Positions 1 through 6,836 of a stretch of DNA of 10,899 nucleotides are shown here, in pieces. Position 1 is the stretch's first letter, and every line of letters begins with the position of its first letter. The position numbers were made by a program, and so were the translations under genes. The notes beneath the pieces are model-generated. The model was not told where the DNA came from and did no database searches. It saw nothing but the letters and a program-made list of their open reading frames with translations. Origin of the DNA: JAENVT01 sp031412355 (GTDB taxonomy: Bacteria; Actinomycetota; Acidimicrobiia; Acidimicrobiales; Ilumatobacteraceae); the NCBI GenBank assembly GCA_031412355.1, contig JANOCR010000079.1, positions 1 to 10,899 of the forward strand, given 5' to 3'.

Positions 1-223
1 CGTTACGGACGCGCAGGGGCTCGACATCGAGGTTGCGCAGCACCGTGCTCCAACCCCGGTCGAGCCGGGTTACCCGGCCGGGCAGTTCGGCGAGCCCGAG
101 GGCATGCCATGACGTCTCCAGGTCCTCGCTCCACCCGAGTCGAATGTCACACCGTTCGTCGATAGTGCCGAGGGTAGCGTCGCGCCCGACGCAACCGCCG
201 ACGGCCTGGGGGCCGCTGATCAA
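1..223 (-). CDS. rsgA: Probable RsgA (ribosome small-subunit-dependent GTPase A), N-terminal fragment cut by the window edge
   Basis: Reading the minus strand leftward from about 223 gives an open frame that runs off the window. Near its left end it reads LPGRVTRLDRGWSTVLRN, preceded by LGW and followed by PLRVRN. In RsgA the N-terminus commonly starts with an LGW-type segment, followed by an OB-fold opening of the form PGRVxRVDRG; the GTPase and zinc domains would lie beyond position 1 and cannot be seen. RsgA is a circularly permuted GTPase that acts in maturation of the 30S ribosomal subunit. The only convenient start is TTG at 223-221, with GGAG 11 nt upstream on the same strand. No in-frame ATG or GTG was found near it, so the start is uncertain. 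The gene is divergent from the MMPL transporter. The identity rests on one short motif region and could be wrong; without the G motifs it is a tentative call. Confidence 0.55.
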   Translation of the reverse strand, partial: MISGPQAVGGCVGRDATLGTIDERCDIRLGWSEDLETSWHALGLAELPGRVTRLDRGWSTVLRNLDVEPLRVRN

Positions 224-241
224 TTTGGAAGGGACTCCAAA
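224..241. promoter_or_regulatory. Perfect inverted repeat between two divergent starts, including the Shine-Dalgarno of the MMPL gene
   Basis: TTTGGA (224-229) and TCCAAA (236-241) form a perfect 6-bp inverted repeat with a 6-bp spacer. It fills the gap between the TTG start of the leftward gene (223) and the GTG start of the MMPL gene (242). On the plus strand it contains GGAAGGGA (227-234), a good Shine-Dalgarno 7 nt before GTG. On the minus strand it contains GGAG 11 nt before TTG. The symmetry may simply reflect two ribosome binding sites back to back, or it may be an operator. I found no convincing -10/-35 pair for either gene here, so promoters probably lie inside the opposite coding region. 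Confidence 0.5.
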
Positions 242-2542
242 GTGCTCGCACGTCTTGCTCGCTTTAGTTTCCGCAGACGCCGGATCATGGTTTTCGCCAT
301 ATGGCTGCCGTTTCTCATCGGGCTCAGCGCGATAAGCGCTGGTGTCGGCACCGACTATCACACCGACTTCGCGCTGCCCGACAGTGACTCCAAGGTCGTG
401 CAGGACACCCTCCTCGCCGGTGCGGATCCGGAAGACGCCGGCTGGACGGCGCAGATCGTGTTCACCACACCGAATGGCACCGACGATCCAGCGGTCAAGG
501 CCGCGATGGAGCCGTTCTTCGCCGCGGTCGACCAGCTCGAAGGTGTCAAGGTCGACAGCCCGTACAGTCCTGAGGGCGCGTCGTTCAACAGCACGACCGA
601 ACCGATCTCTTTCGCACAGCTCGGTGTGACGGAGCGCAGCCAGGCCGAGACACTGACCTTGGCCGACGAGATCAAGGATCTCGGCGATGCGGTGCAGCGC
701 CCTGCGGGATTGCAGATCGAGTACGGCGGTCAGCTCTTCCAACCGTTCGAGTTCCCTGAGAGCGAGGTGCTCGGCATCCTGGCCGCGATGATCATCCTGG
801 TGCTGGCCTTCGGGTCGGTGCTGGCGATGGGATTGCCGATCGGCACGGCCCTGTTCGGCCTCGGCGTGGGCGCCGGCGTCCTCGGAATCGTCTCCAATGT
901 GTACGGGATGCCCGAGTTCTCGCCACAGATCGCCGCAATGATCGGACTCGGCGTCGGCATCGACTACGCGCTGTTCATCGTCAGTCGATATCGCGAGAAC
1001 TTCCACGCAGGGATGGAACCCGAAGACGCCGTGGTGCACGCTGTCGACACCTCCGGCCGCGCTGTCATGTTCGCCGGCATCACGGTGATCATCTCGCTGC
1101 TCGGTCTGTTCATCATCGGCCTGGCGTTCGTGCGCGGGCTCGCGGTAGCCAGCGCCCTCAGCGTGCTCGTGATGATGATCGCGTCGATCACGTTGCTACC
1201 GGCGTTGATCGGCATGGCCGGGCGGCGCATCGAGGAGACATCTCGTGCGGCCGCGATTGCCGTCGGAACGTTCGTGTTGCTGGCCATGGTCGGAGTGTTC
1301 ACCGGCCTGAAGCTCGTTGCCGCGTTGGGTCTCGGGTTCCTGATCGCCGTGCTAGTCGTCGGGGGCAGCTTCTTGCCCTTCGGTCGATCGCTGCGCAAGC
1401 ACATCCCGCACCACCGCGTCAAGCCACGCGACCAGCAGTTCTGGTATCGCTGGAGTCGATTCATCCAACGGCGACCCTGGCCTCCGTTGCTGATCGGAAC
1501 CGCTGTTCTGGTCCTGCTCGCCGTACCGCTGTTCTCCATCCGGCTCGGCTTCGGTGACACCGGGAACTTGAAAGAGGACCAGACAGCGCGCAAGGCATAC
1601 GACCTGATGGCCGACGGCTTCGGCCCAGGGAGCAGCGCACCACTGTTCCTTGCCAGCACGGATCCGGCAATGACCCCCGAAGCAGCTGCGCGTGTCGACG
1701 CCGTTCTGGCGGCGGACACGGGCATCGCGTTCTTCACCAACGGCTTCGAGCGCTCGCCGGGCACATGGTTCTGGCAGGCGTTCCCCACGTCGTCTCAGCA
1801 GGACGAGGCGACGGCCGAGCTCGTCAACCGACTGCGCGAATCAGAGCTTCCGGCAGCAGGAGTCGACGTCAAGGTCGGTGGTCAGACCGCGGCCAGCGTG
1901 GACTTCGCCGAGTACCTCGGTGGACGGCTGCCGCTGCTGATCGGCGCTGTCCTCGTCCTCAGCTTCTTGCTGTTGATGGTGGTCTTCCGGAGTCTCCTCG
2001 TGCCACTCAAGGCGGTGATCTTGAACCTGCTGTCGGTCAGCGCGGCCTATGGCGTGATCGTCGCCATCTTCCAGTGGGGCTGGATGAAAGATCTGTTCGG
2101 GATCGGCAAGGCTGGTCCCGTCGAAGCCTGGGCCCCGATGATGCTGTTCGCCATCACCTTCGGCCTGTCGATGGACTACGAAGTGTTCCTGCTCTCCAGG
2201 ATGAAAGAGGCGTACGACCGCACCGGCGACAACGCAACTGCTGTTGCCGACGGTCTGGCCGTGACGGCACGGGTCATCACCGCCGCCGCGCTGATCATGG
2301 TGTGCGTGTTCTCGGCATTCGTCCTCGGCGAGGATCGCGGCCTCAAGCTGTTCGGGCTCGGTCTCGCCTCGGCGGTGCTGATCGACGCGACCGTGGTCCG
2401 CATGGTGCTTGTGCCGGCAACCATGGAGCTGCTCGGCGACCGGAACTGGTGGCTACCGAAGGGCCTCAAACGGGTGCTGCCGACGATCAACGTCGAAGGC
2501 GGTCACCTCGATGACGAGGCGCGCGAGCCGGAGCTCGTCTGA
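242..2542 (+). CDS. MMPL-family RND transporter (inner-membrane exporter)
   Basis: This 766-residue polytopic membrane protein has the two-fold repeat of the MMPL/RND superfamily, whose actinobacterial members use the proton gradient to export lipids or other hydrophobic compounds. A basic N-terminus leads into a first membrane span at about 15-35. A periplasmic loop (about 37-172) follows, then spans at about 176-325. The second half has a span at 413-433, a periplasmic domain (about 436-560) and spans at 562-730. Both proton-relay motifs are visible: GLGVGIDYALF with D241-Y242 and FGLSMDYEVF with D645-Y646, matching the paired Asp-Tyr residues of MmpL3-type transporters. Two further hydrophobic stretches (about 336-354 and 357-379) sit between the halves, where the family usually has none. 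GTG is chosen as the start because GGAAGGG lies 7 nt upstream. The cargo is unknown, and no lipid-synthesis gene is adjacent to suggest one. Confidence 0.93.
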   Translation: MLARLARFSFRRRRIMVFAIWLPFLIGLSAISAGVGTDYHTDFALPDSDSKVVQDTLLAGADPEDAGWTAQIVFTTPNGTDDPAVKAAMEPFFAAVDQLEGVKVDSPYSPEGASFNSTTEPISFAQLGVTERSQAETLTLADEIKDLGDAVQRPAGLQIEYGGQLFQPFEFPESEVLGILAAMIILVLAFGSVLAMGLPIGTALFGLGVGAGVLGIVSNVYGMPEFSPQIAAMIGLGVGIDYALFIVSRYRENFHAGMEPEDAVVHAVDTSGRAVMFAGITVIISLLGLFIIGLAFVRGLAVASALSVLVMMIASITLLPALIGMAGRRIEETSRAAAIAVGTFVLLAMVGVFTGLKLVAALGLGFLIAVLVVGGSFLPFGRSLRKHIPHHRVKPRDQQFWYRWSRFIQRRPWPPLLIGTAVLVLLAVPLFSIRLGFGDTGNLKEDQTARKAYDLMADGFGPGSSAPLFLASTDPAMTPEAAARVDAVLAADTGIAFFTNGFERSPGTWFWQAFPTSSQQDEATAELVNRLRESELPAAGVDVKVGGQTAASVDFAEYLGGRLPLLIGAVLVLSFLLLMVVFRSLLVPLKAVILNLLSVSAAYGVIVAIFQWGWMKDLFGIGKAGPVEAWAPMMLFAITFGLSMDYEVFLLSRMKEAYDRTGDNATAVADGLAVTARVITAAALIMVCVFSAFVLGEDRGLKLFGLGLASAVLIDATVVRMVLVPATMELLGDRNWWLPKGLKRVLPTINVEGGHLDDEAREPELV

Positions 2543-2554
2543 AGCACCAATCAT

Positions 2555-2580
2555 CGGGGGCGGCTTGACAAGCACCCCCG
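2555..2580 (+). terminator. GC-rich hairpin after the MMPL gene (terminator-like, no U tract)
   Basis: CGGGGG (2555-2560) pairs with CCCCCG (2575-2580). After a small internal loop, GCTT (2563-2566) pairs with AAGC (2570-2573) around a GAC loop. The hairpin starts 13 nt after the MMPL stop codon, where a terminator is expected. It lacks the T run of a classical intrinsic terminator; such hairpins are often annotated as terminators in high-GC actinobacteria, but their function is debated. The right arm and loop overlap a TTGACA element. Confidence 0.45.
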
Positions 2581-2594
2581 CCATCACGTAGCGA
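2565..2594 (+). promoter_or_regulatory. Candidate topA promoter suggesting a leaderless transcript
   Basis: A perfect -35 box TTGACA lies at 2565-2570. After an 18-bp spacer comes a weak -10, TAGCGA, at 2589-2594. Initiation 7-10 nt downstream would fall at about 2601-2604, essentially on the topA ATG at 2604. No purine-rich Shine-Dalgarno precedes that ATG, which fits leaderless translation, a common mode in actinobacteria. The -10 matches only the first two consensus bases, so the assignment is tentative. Confidence 0.4.
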
Positions 2595-2603
2595 TACGAA
2601 CGC

Positions 2604-5255
2604 ATGGCCAAACCCCTTGTCATCGTCGAGTCGCCAGCGAAGGCCAAGACCATCTCCAAGTTCTTGGGCAGTGCGTTCGACGTGCGCGCCTCGGTGGGCC
2701 ACGTCGCCGACCTCCCGAGCAAGGGTTTGTCGATCGATGTCGACAACGGCTTCAAGCCGACGTACGAGTTAACGGTCCGCGGTGCGCAGGTGGTGAAAGA
2801 CCTGCGTGTGCTGATGAAAGACGCCAGCGAGTTGTATCTCGCCACCGACGAAGACCGCGAGGGCGAGGCCATCAGCTGGCACCTGCTCGAGTACCTGAAA
2901 CCGAAGATCCCGGTCAAGCGGATGGTGTTCCACGAGATCACCAAGTCGGCCATCGATCACGCCGTCAACAACCCGCGCGGCATCGACTACGGCCTGGTCG
3001 ACGCGGCCGAAACCCGCCGGTTGCTCGATCGGCTGTACGGCTACGAGGTGTCGCCGGTGCTGTGGCGCCGCGTCAACCGCGGGCTTTCTGCCGGCCGTGT
3101 GCAGAGCCCATCGGTCCGTCTGATCGTCGAGCGCGAGCGCGAGCGGATCGCCTTCGTGCAGGCCGGGTACTGGGACATCGAACTGCTCACGGCGACATCA
3201 CCTGCGTTCACCGCGACGCTCGTCGCGCTCGACGACGCCAAGATCGCCGCCGGCAAGGACTTTGGCAGCGACGGGCAAGTCAAGAAAGGTGTCGTCGTTG
3301 TCGACGAAGCCCGCGCCCGCGGGTTGGCCGACGGCCTGCAGCGGTCCGAGTTCACGGTTCGCTCGGTCGAGGAGCGACCGTACCGCAGTGCCCCCAAGGC
3401 GCCGTTCATGACATCGACGTTGCAACAGGAGGGCGGTCGCAAGCTGCGGCTCAGCGCGTCGCAGGTCATGCGAGTTGCGCAGGGCCTGTACGAGCGCGGC
3501 TACATCACCTACATGCGAACCGACAACGTCACGCTCAGCACCGAGGCGTTGAATGCGGTTCGCGCCGAGGTCAAGCGAGGCTACGGCGACAAGTTCCTGT
3601 CCCCCGCACCGAGGCAATTCTTGTCGAAGACGAAGAACGCCCAAGAGGCGCACGAGGCCATCCGGCCGTCGACCCCGTTGCGCAGCCCCGACTCACTGTC
3701 CGCCGAATTGAACGGTCAAGAGTTGTCGATGTACCGCCTGATCTGGCAGCGCACCCTGGCGTCGCAGATGGCCGATGCCACCGGCGTCACGATGACCGTT
3801 CGCTTGGGAGCGACGACCGCCGACCCGACTCGCGACAATGCCGACACCGACGCGGTGTTCGCGGCCAGCGGCACAACCATCAGCTTCGCCGGGTACCGCC
3901 AGGTGTACGTCGAGTCCGTCGACGACAGCGAGGCCGGCGACGGCGAGCGCGAAGCGCTGTTGCCGCCGCTGACAGTCGGTGCCGTTGTGAACATCGAGTC
4001 GCTGACACCCAACGGCCACATCACCTCGCCGCCGGCCCGCTACACCGAAGCATCGCTGGTCAAGCGCCTCGAAGAGCTCGGCATCGGGCGGCCCTCGACA
4101 TGGGCATCGATCATCCAGACCGTGCAGGACCGCGGCTACGTGTGGAAGAAGGGCCAGGCGCTGGTACCCACGTGGACCGCGTTCGCCGTCGTCGGCTTGA
4201 TGGAGAAGCACTTCGGCGAACTGGTCGACTACGCCTTCACGGCGCGCATCGAGGAAGACCTCGACGCGATCGCCCGCAACGAACGCCAGAAGCAGGATTG
4301 GCTGCAACATTTCTACTTCGGCGACGAAGACGACAACCTTCCCGGTCTGAAGCGGTTGGTCGAAGAGAACCTCGACGAGATCGACGCAGCCGAGATCAAC
4401 ACATTCCCCATCGGCAACGATCCCGACGGCAGAGAGATCGTCGTCAAGCCCGGCAAGTACGGACCATACGTGAAGCGCGGCGACGACACAGCCAGCGTCC
4501 CCGACGACCTCACCCCCGACGAGCTCACCGTCGAGATGGCACTGAAGCTGCTGGCCATGCCGAAGAGTGACGAGCCGATCGGAGAGCTCGACGGTTATCC
4601 CGTGTTCGCCAAGAACGGTCGCTACGGGCCGTACGTGCAGTGGGGCACGCCCGACAACCTGCCGCCCGGGTTGGAGAAGCCAAGGATGGCCAGCCTGTTC
4701 AAGACGATGGTCCTCGAACGAGTCACCGTCGACGAGGCCGAAGAGCTGTTGCAACTGCCGCGAACGCTCGGTGTCGATCCCGCGGATGGCGAGACGATCA
4801 CCGCCAACAACGGGCGCTACGGACCGTACGTGCAAAAGGGCAAGGACTTCCGCAACATCACCAACGAAGAGCAGTTGTTGACCATCACGCTCGATCAGGC
4901 TCTCGCCATCTTCTCGCAGCCGAAGGTCTTCCGTCGCGGTGGCGCCACCAACATGGCTGCCAAGGGTCCGCTGCGCGAGTTCGGCAACGATCCGGCCAGC
5001 GGCAAACCTGTCGTCGCCAAGGACGGCAAGTTCGGTGTGTATGTCACCGACGGCGAGACCAATGCGTCGCTGTCCAAAGGCGACCGCCTCGAGGCGATGC
5101 CGCCAGAGCGCGCTTACGAACTGCTGGCCGTGCGGCGCGAGGCCATCATCGAACGAGGTGGGGCACCGGCCAACAAGGCCAGAGCCACCAAGAAGGCCGC
5201 GACGAAGAAGAAGGCGGCGCCTCGCAAGGCCGTCGCCAAGAAGACCGCCAGCTAA
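2604..5255 (+). CDS. topA: DNA topoisomerase I (type IA)
   Basis: TopA relaxes negatively supercoiled DNA by cutting one strand through a 5'-phosphotyrosine. The 883-residue protein opens with a TOPRIM domain: E9 in VIVESPAKAKTI, and the acidic cluster D82, D84, E86 in TDEDREGEAI, expected to bind Mg2+. The active-site motif YITYMRTDN places the nucleophile at Y303, with R305 close by. EAHEAIRPS (H350) and the ELGIGRPST segment (491-499) belong to the conserved core. There are no zinc-finger cysteine clusters. Instead the C-terminus carries four topoisomerase-C repeats with K/R-Y/F-G-x-Y-V cores at about 602-627, 659-682, 722-749 and 793-817. A lysine/alanine tail follows (about 857-881), a feature that in mycobacterial and Streptomyces TopA supports DNA binding and processivity. 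The length is typical for actinobacteria. The ATG at 2604 starts directly at MAKPLVIVES, as family members do, but lacks a Shine-Dalgarno. Confidence 0.98.
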   Translation: MAKPLVIVESPAKAKTISKFLGSAFDVRASVGHVADLPSKGLSIDVDNGFKPTYELTVRGAQVVKDLRVLMKDASELYLATDEDREGEAISWHLLEYLKPKIPVKRMVFHEITKSAIDHAVNNPRGIDYGLVDAAETRRLLDRLYGYEVSPVLWRRVNRGLSAGRVQSPSVRLIVERERERIAFVQAGYWDIELLTATSPAFTATLVALDDAKIAAGKDFGSDGQVKKGVVVVDEARARGLADGLQRSEFTVRSVEERPYRSAPKAPFMTSTLQQEGGRKLRLSASQVMRVAQGLYERGYITYMRTDNVTLSTEALNAVRAEVKRGYGDKFLSPAPRQFLSKTKNAQEAHEAIRPSTPLRSPDSLSAELNGQELSMYRLIWQRTLASQMADATGVTMTVRLGATTADPTRDNADTDAVFAASGTTISFAGYRQVYVESVDDSEAGDGEREALLPPLTVGAVVNIESLTPNGHITSPPARYTEASLVKRLEELGIGRPSTWASIIQTVQDRGYVWKKGQALVPTWTAFAVVGLMEKHFGELVDYAFTARIEEDLDAIARNERQKQDWLQHFYFGDEDDNLPGLKRLVEENLDEIDAAEINTFPIGNDPDGREIVVKPGKYGPYVKRGDDTASVPDDLTPDELTVEMALKLLAMPKSDEPIGELDGYPVFAKNGRYGPYVQWGTPDNLPPGLEKPRMASLFKTMVLERVTVDEAEELLQLPRTLGVDPADGETITANNGRYGPYVQKGKDFRNITNEEQLLTITLDQALAIFSQPKVFRRGGATNMAAKGPLREFGNDPASGKPVVAKDGKFGVYVTDGETNASLSKGDRLEAMPPERAYELLAVRREAIIERGGAPANKARATKKAATKKKAAPRKAVAKKTAS

Positions 5256-5258
5256 CCG

Positions 5259-6134
5259 CTAACCGGCGATCATCACGCCGACCACACCGGCCAGAACCAG
5301 GCCGGCGCCTGCGTACTCGCGTCGTGTGTGGCGTTCGTGCAGCCACCAATGGGCGACGGCGAAGGTGAACAACAGCTCGATCTGACCGAACGTTCGTACC
5401 TTGGCGGCGTTCTGCAGCGAGAAGGCCCACGCCCAGCACGCCGAGCCGCACACGCTGAGCACGCCGACCACCGAACTGGACCGCCAATGGCGGAACGCTA
5501 GGCCGATCTGGTCGCGCTCGCGCACCGCCAGGTAGCCGCCGTGGATCACGGTCTGCATGGTGTTCATCACCGCCAACGAGATGATCGCCCGCACCAACGC
5601 CGGTGAGTCACCGAGCGACTGCGACGCCGCCCGAATGCCGACAGCGGCCAGACCGAACCCGGTGCCGGCAAGTAGCCCCAACACGGCAGCGCGGTCGGCC
5701 TGGCGCAACATCGCCCTGCCACCGGCCAGCAGCACCACCCCGGCCATGCACAGAACTGTTGCCAGCCAGCCCAGCGGACGAAGGGTTTCGTCGAGCAACA
5801 CGGCCGAGAACACGGCGACCTGCACGACCTCTGTCTTCGAGTACACGGTGCCGACAGCGAAGCCGCGAGCATCGAACGCACTGATCAGCAGGACCGTGGC
5901 CACGATCTGGGCCACCCCGCCGCCGGCGATCAACGGCCAGAAACGAGCAGGGGGTGCCGGCAGCCGCTGCCCGCTGAGGGCGATGACGCCGACCGCCACA
6001 AAGGCGATTGGGGCGCCCCACACGTAGCGCACAAAGCCCGCACCGCTGACCGACAGCAGGGCGCGCAACCGCTGCTGCATGGCCGTTCGCCAGGTTTGAA
6101 AGATCGCCGCAGCGACCGTCACCGTCATCCACAT
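5259..6134 (-). CDS. EamA/DMT-superfamily permease
   Basis: This is a roughly 291-residue, very hydrophobic protein with about ten predicted membrane spans in two halves, the plan of EamA-domain drug/metabolite transporters. Each half ends with a recognisable EamA segment. In the first, FAVGTVYSKTEVVQV leads into LLDETLRP (about 92-120, counting from the ATG at 6134). In the second, KVRTFGQIELLFTF leads into WWLHERHT (about 245-270). The N-terminus, MWMTVTVAAAIFQTWRTAMQ, resembles a DMT subgroup that begins with a W-x-x-x-T-x-AA-x-FQ pattern. The frame stays open to a GTG at 6191, but the first span begins at the ATG pair 6134/6128. GGAAG sits 8 nt before the second ATG and only 2 nt before the first, so 6128 is an equally good start. 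The substrate is unknown; EamA proteins export amino acids, metabolites or drugs. It converges on topA with 3 bp between stop codons. Confidence 0.88.
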   Translation of the reverse strand: MWMTVTVAAAIFQTWRTAMQQRLRALLSVSGAGFVRYVWGAPIAFVAVGVIALSGQRLPAPPARFWPLIAGGGVAQIVATVLLISAFDARGFAVGTVYSKTEVVQVAVFSAVLLDETLRPLGWLATVLCMAGVVLLAGGRAMLRQADRAAVLGLLAGTGFGLAAVGIRAASQSLGDSPALVRAIISLAVMNTMQTVIHGGYLAVRERDQIGLAFRHWRSSSVVGVLSVCGSACWAWAFSLQNAAKVRTFGQIELLFTFAVAHWWLHERHTRREYAGAGLVLAGVVGVMIAG

Positions 6135-6171
6135 GGCTTCCACATCACAGTGCTGCGTTGTCTCATTTTTC

Positions 6172-6185
6172 GAGATCTTCATCTC
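6172..6185. repeat. Short inverted repeat GAGAT-CTTC-ATCTC upstream of the DMT gene
   Basis: GAGAT (6172-6176) and ATCTC (6181-6185) form a perfect 5-bp inverted repeat with a 4-nt loop, in an AT-richer stretch (TTTTT at 6166-6170) unlike the surrounding GC-rich DNA. It lies 38-51 bp upstream of the DMT start at 6134. It has no T run on its 3' side on either strand, so it is not an intrinsic terminator. It could be an operator half of the divergent promoter region or be there by chance. Confidence 0.3.
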
Positions 6186-6194
6186 AAACACAGC

Positions 6195-6211
6195 CGAGCC
6201 TATCCGGCTCG
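6195..6211. promoter_or_regulatory. Perfect dyad CGAGCC-TATCC-GGCTCG in the tmk upstream region
   Basis: CGAGCC (6195-6200) and GGCTCG (6206-6211) are exact reverse complements separated by TATCC. The dyad lies between the divergent DMT and tmk genes and ends just before the candidate tmk -10 hexamer, a usual place for a repressor to bind. No known regulator motif was recognised, and G/C-rich dyads of this length do arise by chance. Confidence 0.4.
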
Positions 6212-6212
6212 A

Positions 6213-6218
6213 TATGGT
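6213..6218 (+). promoter_or_regulatory. Candidate -10 hexamer for tmk-holB (probable leaderless start)
   Basis: TATGGT fits the actinobacterial TANNNT -10 pattern and ends 9 nt before the tmk ATG at 6228. Initiation 7-10 nt downstream would give a transcript starting at or next to the ATG. No Shine-Dalgarno is seen before that ATG, which supports the leaderless reading. No clear -35 was found at the expected distance. Confidence 0.35.
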
Positions 6219-6227
6219 GCGCCGAGT

Positions 6228-6836
6228 ATGTCAACGGGTCGCTACATCGCCCTCGAAGGTGCCGAGGGCACGGGCAAGAGCACGCACGCTGCCCGCCTGG
6301 CAGCGCACCTCGACGCGGTGCTGACCCGCGAGACGGGTGGCACCGACATCGGCGCCCGCATCCGAGCAATCCTCCACGACACCTCGCTCACTCACCTGTC
6401 GCATCGCGCCGAGGCGCTGCTCATAGCCGCCGATCGCGCCCAGCACATCGACGAGATCGTTGCACCGACCCTGGCGGCCGGCCGCCACGTCGTCAGTGAT
6501 CGCAGTGTGTACTCGACACTGGCCTACCAGGGCTACGGACGCTGCCTGCCGATCGAACAGATTCGCGGAATCAATCAATGGGCGTTGAACTCGTGGTGGC
6601 CGGATCTCGTTGTATTGATCGACACACCGACCGAGGTCCTCGAGCGCCGAATGCGCGGCCGCCAACTCGACCGCTTCGAACGCGAGGACGACGAGTTCCA
6701 CAGCCGCGTCCGCGACGGCTTCCGCGAGATGGCCGCGGCCGACGCGCAACATTGGGTCGTGGTTGACGGTGCGGCCGGAATGGAAGAAGTCGGCGTCAAC
6801 ATCCGCCGCGCGGTGGCCGAACGGTTGCAGCTGTGA
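6228..6836 (+). CDS. tmk: Thymidylate kinase (dTMP kinase)
   Basis: Tmk phosphorylates dTMP to dTDP with ATP, the step that commits both de novo and salvage thymidylate to DNA synthesis. The 202-residue protein has the P-loop LEGAEGTGKST (9-19, K17). It has the dTMP-binding segment TRETGGT (33-39), the DRS motif (D91, R92) and an arginine-rich LID (RMRGRQLDRFERED, 141-154). Basic residues in the LID rather than in the P-loop suggest the type II (E. coli-like) arrangement. In most family members the dTMP segment reads TREPGGT; here threonine (T36) replaces the proline. The start is the ATG at 6228, because MSTGRYIALEGAEG places the P-loop at its usual distance from the N-terminus; an open frame reaching back to 6096 would overlap the DMT gene. 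Its stop overlaps the holB start by 4 bp, so the two genes are probably co-transcribed and translationally coupled. Confidence 0.96.
   Translation: MSTGRYIALEGAEGTGKSTHAARLAAHLDAVLTRETGGTDIGARIRAILHDTSLTHLSHRAEALLIAADRAQHIDEIVAPTLAAGRHVVSDRSVYSTLAYQGYGRCLPIEQIRGINQWALNSWWPDLVVLIDTPTEVLERRMRGRQLDRFEREDDEFHSRVRDGFREMAAADAQHWVVVDGAAGMEEVGVNIRRAVAERLQL

Noticed and set aside
33..335. A 100-codon plus-strand frame at the left edge overlapping the MMPL start
   Set aside because: Ser/Arg/Pro-rich composition with no domain; the minus strand gives a more sensible RsgA-like reading of the same DNA.
3062..4570. A 502-codon open frame on the plus strand inside topA
   Set aside because: It is the +2 shadow of topA, rich in Arg/Ala/Gly as expected from GC-rich out-of-frame reading, with no recognisable domain.
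3693..4835. A 380-codon open frame on the minus strand inside topA
   Set aside because: It is antisense to conserved topA repeats; its repeated patterns mirror the TopA C-terminal repeats and it matches no known fold.
6135..6191. N-terminal extension of the DMT permease to the GTG at 6191
   Set aside because: The extra 19 residues are polar and precede the first membrane span; the GGAAG near the ATG pair at 6134/6128 gives a better start.
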